64,000 bases of DNA from NCBI GenBank assembly GCA_035275265.1, contig DATENC010000011.1:383213-447212 (forward strand), given 5' to 3'. The notes under the pieces are model-generated. The model was not told where the DNA came from and searched no databases. It saw nothing but the letters and a program-made list of their open reading frames with translations. Position numbers and translations under genes: made by a program. Numbering within the stretch: position 1 is the stretch's first letter; each line of letters starts with the position of its first letter. This document shows positions 26,830 to 35,824 of this stretch, piece after piece. The DNA is from JACQAP01 sp035275265 (GTDB lineage: Bacteria > Pseudomonadota > Gammaproteobacteria > Burkholderiales > JACQAP01).

Positions 26830-29360
26830 AGCCACGCAACTCTCTCAGACATCCGCTTTTCGTCGGCGCACTGGCGTTGCTGGCGCTGCCGCATGTGGTC
26901 ACCGCTACCGGCTTTACCTGGGGCATTGCCACCGAGATTGCCATCTTTGCACTGGTTGGCCTGGGCTATAACTTGTTGCTCGGGTACACAGGCTTGCTGT
27001 CCTTCGGTCACGGAATGTTCTTCGGACTGGCCGCTTACGCCACTGCGCTTTCGCAAATGCATTGGTTCAAGGGCAGCCTGTGGCTGCCGCTCGGCTTCGC
27101 GGTGCTGTTCTCCGCCGCCTTCGGCCTGGTGGTCGGCTTCTTGGTATTGCGCCGGCGCGGCGTGTACTTTTCCCTGCTCACGCTCGCGTTCACCGCGCTG
27201 ACTTTCTACATCGTCTACCGGTGGACCTCGTTCACCGGCGGCGAAAACGGCCTTTCCGGGATTCAACGTGTGCCGTTTCTCGGACTCGACCTCGATAACC
27301 AGGTGGTTTTCTATCACGTGATTGCGGTCACCGTATTTGTCGTTGCCTGGATCATGTGGCGGGTGGTGCATTCGCCGCTTGGCTCGGTGCTCGCGGCGAT
27401 CCGCGAGAACGAGAACCGGGCCCGCTTCATCGGGTATCCGGTGCTGCGCTACAAGCTTGCGGCCTTTGTCATCTCCGCCACGGTCACCGGCCTGGGCGGC
27501 AGCCTGATGGCCTTCCTCAAGCTTTTCGTTTCCGCAGATACGGTGCACGTCAATTTCTCCGGCGAAATCCTCGCCATCACCATTTTCGGCGGCGTCGGCA
27601 GCTTTCTGGGGCCGACCCTCGGCGCGTTTTTCTACATCATGTTCCGCGAGGTGCTGACCGGCTACACCTCGGCATGGCAGTTCTGGTTCGGCCTTCTTTT
27701 CATGGCTTTCATCCTGTTTTCGCCTTCGGGACTGGTCGGCGTCGGCGCACGTCTGCTTGCGCCTCTGCGCAAAAAGCAGGAAATCGCCGGCGCGATGGCC
27801 GCGCGCGTAACCCCTCAACCAGGCCAGGACATCCCTGCTTTTCTGCGCGGGCATTCTCCGCTTTCAGGCGCGATTCTGAACTGCGCCGGCGTAGTCAAGC
27901 ATTTCGGCGGGTTCACTGCGATCGCGGGGGTGGATCTGACGCTCGCTGACCGCAAGCTGCATGCACTCATCGGACCCAACGGCGCCGGCAAGACGACCCT
28001 GTTCAATACCATCTCCGGTATGTTCGCTCCAGATGCCGGAGGTATCGTGCTGGACACGACTCCGATTACCGGCCTTCCCGCAGAACAAGTGGTGAAGCGG
28101 GGCTTGGCGCGTTCTTTCCAGATCACCAGCCTGTTCCCGGCGCTGTCCGTTTGGGAGAACTTGCGGTTGGCGGTACAAGCGCGCGATGCGCGGCGCTTCA
28201 ACGCCTGGACGCGCAGTAGCGCCCTGCCGCAAGTAACCGCAGAAACGCGGGAACTTGTGAAATTTCTCGGGCTCGAGAACACCGAACACGCACTCATCTC
28301 CAGCCTTTCCTACGGTGGACAAAGGTTGGTGGAGATCGGCATGGCGCTGGCGGCAAAGCCACGTGTCCTGCTGCTGGACGAACCGCTCGCTGGTCTGGCC
28401 GCGGCGGAACGGGAGCGCATCGGCCTGTTGATACGCCGGTTGACCGGGGAGATGGCAGTGCTACTGGTCGAGCACGACATCGACCGCGTCTTCGGCATGG
28501 CCGACATCGTCACCGTGATGAACGAAGGCCGGGTGCTGGTGGAGGGCAACGCGGAAACTGTGCGCGCGCATCCAGAAGTTCAGCGCGTCTACATCGGAAC
28601 CGGTCATGCGCACCTTGCCTCCCAACGGACGCAGTCGGATCCGTCCACGCAGGAAGTCCTGCTGCAACTGGACAGGATCAATTCCTTTTACGGCAAGAGC
28701 CATATCCTTCACGATGTCAGCCTCATGGTGCACACGCATGAGGTCATCGGCTTGCTGGGACGCAACGGGGCCGGGAAGTCGTCGACCTTCAAGAGCATAC
28801 TCGGCATCGTTCAGCCCGCTTCCGGCCAAGTTACTTTCAACGGCCAAGTGATCAGCGGCAGCACGCCGGAACGGATCGCACGTTTGGGCATTGGCCTGGT
28901 GCCGCAGGGACGAAGGCTGTTCTCAGGTCTGACCGTGGAGGAGAATCTGCGTCTCGGCGCGCTCGCCCGCCAAGCGGGCGACGGCGTCAAATGGGATCGC
29001 GACAGGGTTTACGGTTGTTTCCCCAGAATCCGCGAGAAGCTCCACGTCAAAGCCGACCTGCTCTCCGGAGGCGAACAGCAGATGGTCGCGATTGCCCGTG
29101 CCCTCTCCGGCAACGTAAAGCTGCTGCTGATGGATGAGCCCTTCGAAGGTCTGTCGCCGGCAATGGTCGAAGAAGTCTTCAAGTCAATCGAACAACTCAG
29201 GCAGGAAGTTGCGATCCTGATAATCGAGCATCACCTGGACCTGGTGCTATCGCTGGCCGACCGCGCCTACGTCCTCGACCGCGGGCACGTGTCGCACCAG
29301 GGGCCGGCGCAGCCGCTGCTTACCGATCTTGAATTTCGCAAGCAGGTCCTGTGGCTCTAG
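26826..29360 (+). CDS. LivM-LivG-LivF fusion: permease plus two ABC ATPases in one chain
   Basis: An 844-residue protein joining three normally separate subunits. Residues 1 to about 310 are a LivM-type permease (LVGLGYNLLLGYTGLLSFGH, then FGGVGSFLGPTLGAFF). Residues about 345-595 are a LivG ATPase, with Walker A GPNGAGKT at 383-390, signature SYGGQ at 495-499 and Walker B VLLLDEP. Residues about 610-844 are a LivF ATPase, with GRNGAGKS at 645-652, SGGEQQ and LLMDEP. All ATP-binding motifs look intact, so it should power import with LivH. The GTG start overlaps the livH stop. The linkers (about 315-345 and 595-610) are short and polar. Confidence 0.94.
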   Translation: MKPRNSLRHPLFVGALALLALPHVVTATGFTWGIATEIAIFALVGLGYNLLLGYTGLLSFGHGMFFGLAAYATALSQMHWFKGSLWLPLGFAVLFSAAFGLVVGFLVLRRRGVYFSLLTLAFTALTFYIVYRWTSFTGGENGLSGIQRVPFLGLDLDNQVVFYHVIAVTVFVVAWIMWRVVHSPLGSVLAAIRENENRARFIGYPVLRYKLAAFVISATVTGLGGSLMAFLKLFVSADTVHVNFSGEILAITIFGGVGSFLGPTLGAFFYIMFREVLTGYTSAWQFWFGLLFMAFILFSPSGLVGVGARLLAPLRKKQEIAGAMAARVTPQPGQDIPAFLRGHSPLSGAILNCAGVVKHFGGFTAIAGVDLTLADRKLHALIGPNGAGKTTLFNTISGMFAPDAGGIVLDTTPITGLPAEQVVKRGLARSFQITSLFPALSVWENLRLAVQARDARRFNAWTRSSALPQVTAETRELVKFLGLENTEHALISSLSYGGQRLVEIGMALAAKPRVLLLDEPLAGLAAAERERIGLLIRRLTGEMAVLLVEHDIDRVFGMADIVTVMNEGRVLVEGNAETVRAHPEVQRVYIGTGHAHLASQRTQSDPSTQEVLLQLDRINSFYGKSHILHDVSLMVHTHEVIGLLGRNGAGKSSTFKSILGIVQPASGQVTFNGQVISGSTPERIARLGIGLVPQGRRLFSGLTVEENLRLGALARQAGDGVKWDRDRVYGCFPRIREKLHVKADLLSGGEQQMVAIARALSGNVKLLLMDEPFEGLSPAMVEEVFKSIEQLRQEVAILIIEHHLDLVLSLADRAYVLDRGHVSHQGPAQPLLTDLEFRKQVLWL

Positions 29361-29400
29361 TCTTGTTTAATCTCAGCGCAAACATTTTATGGAGTAATTG

Positions 29401-30177
29401 ATGGAAATTTCAGCAAGGGGACAGCGAGTCCTGATCACAGCCGGTGCGGCCGGAATCGGCCGGGCGATGACAGAGGTGTTTCACAGGGCCGGCGCGCGCG
29501 TGCATATCTGCGACGTGGTACAGGCTTCGCTCGACGATACTGCGAAAACGTTTCCCGGGATCCACGCCACGCTTGCGGACGTGTCCAGCCTCAAGGACGT
29601 GGACCGGCTGTTTGCCGAGGTGAAAAAACGTCTTGGCGGGCTCGACTGCCTCATCAACAACGCCGGCATCGCCGGGCCGACGGGGAAGGTCGAGGACATC
29701 GCGGTCGATGAATGGGAGCGCTGCATCGCGGTGGATCTGAACGGCATGTACTATTGCACGCGTCTGGCGGTGCCGATGATCAAGGCCGCCGGCGGCGGCT
29801 CGATCATCAATCTTTCCTCCGCCGCAGGGAGATTGGGGTTCCCGTTTCGGACTCCTTATGCCGCCGCCAAGTGGGGCGTAGTCGGGTTCACCAAGAGCCT
29901 GTCGATGGAGGTCGGCCCGGACAACATCCGAGTAAATGCGATCCAGCCGGGTGTGGTCGAAGGCGAGCGCATCGACCGTGTCATCACGGCCAAGGCCAAG
30001 GCGGTCGGCATCAGTTTCGAAGAACAGAAAAAGATCTCGCTCGAACGCGTTTCGATGCGCCGCATGGTCAGCCCTTACGACATCGCCAACATGGCACTCT
30101 ATCTCGCCAGCGACATCGGCAGGAATGTCACAGGCCAAGCGCTGTCGATCTGCGCCGGCGTGGAAATGCTTGGCTGA
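29401..30177 (+). CDS. SDR-family oxidoreductase
   Basis: Short-chain dehydrogenase of 258 residues. The NAD(P)-binding loop reads ITAGAAGIGRAM, the structural NNAG is in LINNAGIAG, and the catalytic Ser (NLSSAAG) and YxxxK (YAAAK) are present, so it should be active. GGAG lies 6 bases before the ATG used; a TTG three bases earlier is ignored. It is 40 bases after the transporter gene and likely oxidises or reduces a pathway intermediate. The substrate is unknown. Confidence 0.9.
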   Translation: MEISARGQRVLITAGAAGIGRAMTEVFHRAGARVHICDVVQASLDDTAKTFPGIHATLADVSSLKDVDRLFAEVKKRLGGLDCLINNAGIAGPTGKVEDIAVDEWERCIAVDLNGMYYCTRLAVPMIKAAGGGSIINLSSAAGRLGFPFRTPYAAAKWGVVGFTKSLSMEVGPDNIRVNAIQPGVVEGERIDRVITAKAKAVGISFEEQKKISLERVSMRRMVSPYDIANMALYLASDIGRNVTGQALSICAGVEMLG

Positions 30178-30208
30178 AATGTGTCCAATCACAGACCTTG
30201 GAGACTAA

Positions 30209-31150
30209 ATGGAAAAAGTAGCAATCATCGGTACAGGACTGATCGGGCGTGCCTGGACAATGGTATTCGCGCGCGCGGGACACGCCGTGAAACTCTACGA
30301 CAGCACGGCCGGCGCGACCGACAAGGCCATCGGCCTCATCAGGGAAGGCCTGGAGGAACTGCGGCAGTTCGGGCTGATCAAGGAATCTCCCGAAATGGTG
30401 ATGAAACGCGTACGCGGTGTCGACACGCTGGCACAAGCCGTGGGGGACGCCGACTACGTCCAGGAGAACACCGTAGAGCGGCTGGACGTCAAGCGCGACG
30501 TTTATCGACAGCTCGATGAAGCGGCTCCGGCGCATTGCATCCTGGCAAGTTCGACATCGACCATTCAGACATCGCGCTTTAGCGACGGACTCAAGGGCAG
30601 GCATCGCTGCATCGTCGCGCATCCGGTAAATCCGCCGCATGTAGTGCCGGTGGTCGAGATTTCGCCCGCACCTTGGACCAGCGCTGAGGTCGTCGCAAGA
30701 ACCCATGCGCTGCACGAAAAGGTCGGTCAGGTCGCCATTGCCGTGAAGAAAGAGGTCGAAGGTTTCATCCTCAATCGCCTGCAGGCCGCGCTGTTGCTGG
30801 AATCATGGCGCCTTGTGAAAGAGGATTACGTTTCGGTCGATGACGTCGATAAATGCCTCAAGGACGGTTTGGGGTTGCGCTGGGCGTTTATGGGTCCTTT
30901 CGAGACCATCGATCTGAACGCACCCGATGGCGTATCCGACTACGCGGAGCGCTATGGCCCAACGCTTTACGGCATGATGAAGGACGTGAAGCACGAGCCG
31001 TGGGACGACAAACTGATCGCGAAGATAGCAGAGGAACGGCGCAGGATCATGCCTCGGGCCAAGCACGCCGAACGCGAAGCATGGCGCGACCGGCGACTGA
31101 TGGCGCTGATCGCCCACAAGCGCGACGCAAACAAGAAAACCGGAAATTAG
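30209..31150 (+). CDS. 3-hydroxyacyl-CoA dehydrogenase family, lambda-crystallin/carnitine dehydrogenase type
   Basis: NAD-dependent dehydrogenase of 313 residues. The Rossmann motif IGTGLIGRAW is at about 7-16. SSTSTIQTSRFSDGL, then HPVNPPHVVPVVEI and the VEGFILNRLQ helix, are family marks. Length and pattern resemble the lambda-crystallin/L-carnitine dehydrogenase branch, which oxidises 3-hydroxy acids without CoA in some members. Directly followed by the BKACE gene, 16 bases away, a pairing known from carnitine degradation, so it may produce the beta-keto acid BKACE cuts. Confidence 0.88.
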   Translation: MEKVAIIGTGLIGRAWTMVFARAGHAVKLYDSTAGATDKAIGLIREGLEELRQFGLIKESPEMVMKRVRGVDTLAQAVGDADYVQENTVERLDVKRDVYRQLDEAAPAHCILASSTSTIQTSRFSDGLKGRHRCIVAHPVNPPHVVPVVEISPAPWTSAEVVARTHALHEKVGQVAIAVKKEVEGFILNRLQAALLLESWRLVKEDYVSVDDVDKCLKDGLGLRWAFMGPFETIDLNAPDGVSDYAERYGPTLYGMMKDVKHEPWDDKLIAKIAEERRRIMPRAKHAEREAWRDRRLMALIAHKRDANKKTGN

Positions 31151-31166
31151 CGAGGAGAAACTGAAA

Positions 31167-32093
31167 ATGGCACAGAAAGTCATCATCACGTGTGCAGTAA
31201 CTGGCGCCATCCACACGCCTTCGATGTCGCCGTACCTGCCGGTAACGCCCGAGGAGATCGCAGATGCCGCGATTGGTGCGGCAAAAGCCGGCGCGGCAAT
31301 CGTGCACCTGCATGCGCGCGAGCCAAAGGACGGCCGCCCTACCCAAGATCCGAAGATGTTTCTGCGCTTCCTGCCGAAAATCAAAGCGGCATCCGACGTG
31401 GTGATCAACCTCACGACCGGCGGCGCTCCGACCATGACCGTGGAAGAGCGGCTGCAGCCCGCGCTTCAACTCAAGCCCGAGGTGGCGTCGCTCAACATGG
31501 GTTCGATGAATTTCGGCCTGTACGAAATGCTGCAGCGTTTCACCGAATTCAAGCACGATTGGGAAAAGCCCTATCTGGCGGGCTCCGACGAACGCATCTT
31601 CAAGAACACCTTCAAGGATATTGCGCACATCCTCGAGTCCTGCAGCAACAACGACACGCGTTTCGAGATCGAGTGCTATGACATCGGCCACCTGTATACC
31701 GCGGCTCATTTTCTCGATCGCGGCCTGGTCAAGCCGCCATTATTCATCCAGTCGGTGTTCGGCATCCGCGGCGGCATCGGCCCCCATCCGGAGGACGTGC
31801 TGCACATGAAGCGAACAGCGGACCGTTTGTTCGCCGACCAGTACCAATGGTCAGTGCTTGGTGCGGGACGCAACCAGATGTACATCGCCACACAGTCCGC
31901 GGTGATGGGAGGCAACGTGCGCGTTGGGCTCGAAGACAGCCTTTGGATCGGCAAGGGCCAGTTTGCCAAATCCAACGCCGATCAGGTTTCCAAGATCCGC
32001 CGCATCCTCGAAGAGCTGGGTCTCGAAATCGCCACTCCAGACGATGCACGCAGGATCCTCAAGCTCAAGGGCAAGAACAACGTCAATTTCTAG
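31167..32093 (+). CDS. Beta-keto acid cleavage enzyme (BKACE, DUF849)
   Basis: Zinc enzyme of 308 residues that condenses a beta-keto acid with acetyl-CoA and splits it into a CoA ester and acetoacetate. The N-terminus MAQKVIITCAVTGAIHTPSM and VHLHAREP (zinc ligands His46 and His48) are diagnostic. Further on, FGIRGGIGPHPEDVLHMKRTA includes another likely zinc ligand region. Its family cuts 3-keto-5-aminohexanoate, dehydrocarnitine and other substrates, and the pocket cannot be read here. Last gene of the operon. Confidence 0.92.
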   Translation: MAQKVIITCAVTGAIHTPSMSPYLPVTPEEIADAAIGAAKAGAAIVHLHAREPKDGRPTQDPKMFLRFLPKIKAASDVVINLTTGGAPTMTVEERLQPALQLKPEVASLNMGSMNFGLYEMLQRFTEFKHDWEKPYLAGSDERIFKNTFKDIAHILESCSNNDTRFEIECYDIGHLYTAAHFLDRGLVKPPLFIQSVFGIRGGIGPHPEDVLHMKRTADRLFADQYQWSVLGAGRNQMYIATQSAVMGGNVRVGLEDSLWIGKGQFAKSNADQVSKIRRILEELGLEIATPDDARRILKLKGKNNVNF

Positions 32094-32258
32094 GCACCAG
32101 GATACACGGGCGACCCGCAAGGTCGTCGAAACACTGCCAATACGCGCCTGATTCCGACAATCGGCGCTGTTGCAGCCCGCCTGCGTCCATCCCGATTCAC
32201 GGGCGCAAGTTTGCCCGGCTGTGTTGCCCATGACACGGGAATCACTCAAAATGCCACT

Positions 32259-32273
32259 GGCACGGGGCTTGCG
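32259..32273 (+). promoter_or_regulatory. Sigma-54 (RpoN) -24/-12 promoter
   Basis: TGGCAC-N5-TTGC matches the sigma-54 consensus exactly, with GG and GC elements 12 bases apart as required. It is on the same strand as, and about 57 bases before, the PAS-GGDEF-EAL start. Expected transcription start near 32285. No enhancer-binding-protein gene is next to it. Confidence 0.65.
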
Positions 32274-32329
32274 ACGATACGGCCAGACCCTCTATCCGAC
32301 CAGTTCGCGCCTCCCCTGATCGCGCAGGC

Positions 32330-34279
32330 ATGAAACAAGAAACGACTGAGTCCCCCCGAGTGAGCCTCCCAAAAAGCAAAGGACGCGCCGCAACCAAGGC
32401 GAAACCAGTCAAACGCGCAAGTTCACGCGCGCGCAAGCCCCTCGTGCGTGCAACGGCACCGCCAGCTGACCTGTCAAAGAGACTCGCAGAGACGGAACAA
32501 CGCTTGCGGGAAACCAACGAGAAACTGCAGAGCGCTTCCGCGGAGCTGCAGGTATCGTCGGAAAGACTGCGGGATTCAGAGACCGTTACCCGTAACACCC
32601 TCGACGCGCTCAAGGCAAGCCTCGATCGCGAGAAGCTGGCGCTGGCATTTGCGGAGATCGGAACTTGCGAGTTCGATGTACACAGCCGCATGGTGCGTGC
32701 TTCGGAAATGAGCTTGCGGCTGTCCGGTATTCGCAGCGACCGCGCGGATGTTCCTTACCAACAGTTACTCGAATCGATCCATCTCGAAGATCGTTCGCGT
32801 TTTACACAGGCCGTCGACGAATGCCTCAGTGGAGTCGGCAACCTGGACATCGAGTACCGGGTGTCCTGGCCCGATGGCACCCATCGCTGGCTGCGCACCA
32901 AAGGCGATGCGTTGCTCGATCTGGAGGGCGAACCGATCAAAGTGCTATGGGTGACCGAGGACGTGTCCCAGCGCAAGGACATGGATGCACGGGTGCGCTT
33001 CCTCGCCCACCACGACCTGCTCACCGGCCTACCTAACCGCACACTGTTTCAGGACCGTTTGCAACAGGCCTTGGCATCGGCGAAACGGATGGCGACCCGG
33101 GTCGCGCTGCTGTTCATCGATCTGGACCGATTCAAGTATGTCAACGATTCGTTCGGTCATCGCGCCGGCGACATTCTGTTGCAAACCGTGGCGGCGCGGT
33201 TACGCGGCTGCGTGCGCGAGACCGATACCGTGTGCCGGCACGCAGGCGACGAATACCTCATCGTCCTGTCGGCATTGCGTGAACCCGCCGAGGCGGCGCT
33301 GGTCGCGGGCAAGGTGCTCGCCACATTCGATGAACCGTTCCTGCTCGATACGCAGGAAATCCAGATCTCGGCAAGCGTCGGCATCAGCGTCTATCCGGAC
33401 GACGGTCAGACCATGGAAGATCTGATCCGCAATGCGGATGCGGCAATGTACTACTCGAAGAAAAGCGGCCGCAACCGCTACGAATTCTTTACGCCTGAAC
33501 TGACCGCTCCTGTGGCAGAGCGCCTGGTACTGGCAAACCAATTGCGCCGCGCCATCGAACGCAATCAACTGGTCCTTCACTATCAGCCGCAGTTCGACAC
33601 CGCCAATGGCAAGTTGTTGGGTGCAGAGGCGCTGGTGCGCTGGAACCACGACGAACACGGCATGCTGTTTCCGGAGAGTTTCATTTCCCTTGCGGAGGAA
33701 TCGGACATCATCCATCTCCTAGGCGACTGGGTCCTGAACGAGGCGTGCCGCCAGATCAACGCCTGGCAGACGCAGGGACTGCATGTGGTCCCCGTGGCCG
33801 TCAACTATTCTGCGTTTCAATTCCGCCGCGCCGCCTTGGTCCAGGGCGTGGCGGCGGCGTTTGCCCGTCATGACCTTAAACCGCATCAGCTCGAAATCGA
33901 ACTTACCGAAAACGCGATCATGCAAGACCCTAAGGAAACCGCAAAGACTCTGGAGATGCTGCACGAGATGGGGGTAAGTCTGTCCATCGACGACTTTGGC
34001 ACTGGCTATTCGAGCCTGAATTATCTGAAACGCTTCCCGATCGACAAACTCAAGATCGACCGCAGTTTCGTCGAGGACCTGCCACACGACCTGAACGATT
34101 CCGCGATCGTGCAGGCGATCATCAACCTGGCCAAGAGCCTGCGCATGACAGTGATCGCCGAAGGCGTAGAGACCCGGAGCCAGCTCGATTTCCTGCGCGC
34201 GCTTGGCTGCGACGCCTACCAGGGCTACTTCGGCGGCCGGCCGATGGACGCCGAACGCTTCGCGGCCATGCTCGCGTGA
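32330..34279 (+). CDS. PAS-GGDEF-EAL protein, probable c-di-GMP phosphodiesterase
   Basis: A 649-residue soluble protein. A basic N-terminus (about 1-45) and a coiled-coil (about 46-105, Glu/Leu/Arg-rich) lead to a PAS domain (about 105-215). The GGDEF domain (about 220-385) has AGDEY at 305-309 in place of GGDEF, so cyclase activity is doubtful. The EAL domain (about 395-645) is intact, with EAL at 433-435, ELTEN, DDFGTGYSS and KIDRSFV, so degradation of c-di-GMP is likely, perhaps with the GGDEF site sensing GTP. It lies behind a consensus sigma-54 promoter. It has no membrane segment. Confidence 0.93.
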   Translation: MKQETTESPRVSLPKSKGRAATKAKPVKRASSRARKPLVRATAPPADLSKRLAETEQRLRETNEKLQSASAELQVSSERLRDSETVTRNTLDALKASLDREKLALAFAEIGTCEFDVHSRMVRASEMSLRLSGIRSDRADVPYQQLLESIHLEDRSRFTQAVDECLSGVGNLDIEYRVSWPDGTHRWLRTKGDALLDLEGEPIKVLWVTEDVSQRKDMDARVRFLAHHDLLTGLPNRTLFQDRLQQALASAKRMATRVALLFIDLDRFKYVNDSFGHRAGDILLQTVAARLRGCVRETDTVCRHAGDEYLIVLSALREPAEAALVAGKVLATFDEPFLLDTQEIQISASVGISVYPDDGQTMEDLIRNADAAMYYSKKSGRNRYEFFTPELTAPVAERLVLANQLRRAIERNQLVLHYQPQFDTANGKLLGAEALVRWNHDEHGMLFPESFISLAEESDIIHLLGDWVLNEACRQINAWQTQGLHVVPVAVNYSAFQFRRAALVQGVAAAFARHDLKPHQLEIELTENAIMQDPKETAKTLEMLHEMGVSLSIDDFGTGYSSLNYLKRFPIDKLKIDRSFVEDLPHDLNDSAIVQAIINLAKSLRMTVIAEGVETRSQLDFLRALGCDAYQGYFGGRPMDAERFAAMLA

Positions 34280-34285
34280 AGGGGA

Positions 34286-35794
34286 TCAGGCGGCAACCCG
34301 TCGCCTGATGTAGTCCTCTACGGTGGCGCGTTGGGCATGGTCCAGGTGCAGACCAAACTTGCTGCGCCGCCACAGCACGTCTTCCGCGGTGCGCGCCCAT
34401 TCTTTGTCGATGAAGTGATCCACTTCGCGCGCGGTGAGCCCGGCACCGAAGTGCCGGCCCATGTCGTTCACGTTGTGTACGTCGCCGATCAAATCGATTG
34501 CAGTCGATCCGTGTCGCCGCACGATGCCTTCGACCAGCGCGGCCGGCAACGCGGCGTAACGTACCAGCATGCTTTTCAGAAAGGCCACGTAATCAAGGTG
34601 TCCACTCGTGGCACCGGGCAGCGGCACAGTGGCGGTCCATGGGCGGCGTGGAAACTCCAGAACCGGGTAGAGTTTTTCCAGGGCCTGTTCGGCAAGGCGC
34701 CGGTACGTCGTGATCTTGCCTCCGAATACAGACAGGATGGGCGCGCCGCTGCCGGCACGGTCGAACTGCAGGAAATAGTCGCGTGTCATCTCGGTGGGAC
34801 TTGCATTACCGTCGTCGTGCAGCGCCCGCACTCCGGCATATCGCCACACCACATCGTCAGCGTCTATTGGTTCCCTCAGATAGCGGTTCGCCGCCTCGCA
34901 CAGATAGCGTATTTCCTCGTCCGACACTTCCGTGGCCTCGGGCGGTTGCGCAAGCACCACCTCTGTGGTGCCAACCAGCGTGAATTTGCGTTCGAATGGC
35001 AGGAGAAAAACGATCCGCCCATCGAGGTTCTGCAAAATGTAGGCGTGATCGCCGGCGATCCTTCGCGGCACGACGATATGACTTCCCTTGACCAGACGTA
35101 CCCGGGTATCCACCCGCATTCCGGCAATTTCGCGCAACAATTGTTCAACCCAAGGTCCGGCAGCATTGACCACGGCTTTGGCAGACATCGATCCGCGCCG
35201 TCCATCGGCAGCCTCGAGATCGGCGCGCCAGCCGTTTCCCGCGGCAGTGAGCCCTACGCAAGCGGTGCGGGGCAGGATTTTGGCTCCAAGAAGTTGCGCC
35301 GAAAGCGCATTGACCACGACCAGACGCGCGTCGTCCACCCGGCAATCGGAGTACGAGAATCCGCGGCGGAAGCGGGGATCGAGATCGTCGTCGAAAGGCG
35401 GCTTGTGGAGATCGACCGCGCGGCTTCGAGGGAGAGTGCTGGTGCCGCCGAGGCAATCATAGAGCCACAAGCCGGCACGGATCATCCATTTTGGCCGCAG
35501 ACCCGGCGCGTGGGGAAGGACGAAGCGCAGTGGCCTCACCAGATTCGGCGCGAGCCGCATCAGTATTTCGCGCTCCACCAACGACTCGCGTACCAGGCGC
35601 CATTGCCGCTGCTCCAGATAGCGCAGCCCGCCGTGAATCAACTTGCTGCTTGCCATCGAGGTCGCGCCGCCCAGATCACCACGTTCACACAGGGCAACGC
35701 GAATGCCCCTGCCCGCGGCATCGCGGGCCACGCCAACGCCGTTGATACCGCCGCCGATCACCAAGAGGTCGTATTCCCCGTCCAGTACGTCCAT
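34286..35794 (-). CDS. glpD: Aerobic glycerol-3-phosphate dehydrogenase
   Basis: FAD enzyme (502 residues) at the inner membrane that oxidises glycerol 3-phosphate to dihydroxyacetone phosphate and reduces quinone. The N-terminal VIGGGINGVGVARDAAGRG dinucleotide loop, GGATSMASSKLIHGGLRYLE and the C-terminal helical extension are standard GlpD. The macrodomain gene precedes it by 30 bases on the same strand. No glpK or glpF is seen nearby, so glycerol uptake genes lie elsewhere. Confidence 0.95.
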   Translation of the reverse strand: MDVLDGEYDLLVIGGGINGVGVARDAAGRGIRVALCERGDLGGATSMASSKLIHGGLRYLEQRQWRLVRESLVEREILMRLAPNLVRPLRFVLPHAPGLRPKWMIRAGLWLYDCLGGTSTLPRSRAVDLHKPPFDDDLDPRFRRGFSYSDCRVDDARLVVVNALSAQLLGAKILPRTACVGLTAAGNGWRADLEAADGRRGSMSAKAVVNAAGPWVEQLLREIAGMRVDTRVRLVKGSHIVVPRRIAGDHAYILQNLDGRIVFLLPFERKFTLVGTTEVVLAQPPEATEVSDEEIRYLCEAANRYLREPIDADDVVWRYAGVRALHDDGNASPTEMTRDYFLQFDRAGSGAPILSVFGGKITTYRRLAEQALEKLYPVLEFPRRPWTATVPLPGATSGHLDYVAFLKSMLVRYAALPAALVEGIVRRHGSTAIDLIGDVHNVNDMGRHFGAGLTAREVDHFIDKEWARTAEDVLWRRSKFGLHLDHAQRATVEDYIRRRVAA

Positions 35795-35824
35795 CGCGTC
35801 GATCGTCCCTGCGAATGCAGCGTG

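Noticed and set aside
26727..27854. 375-codon minus-strand frame
   Set aside because: Antisense to the LivM part of the fusion, composed mostly of charged and Ala/Arg/Glu residues with no family mark.
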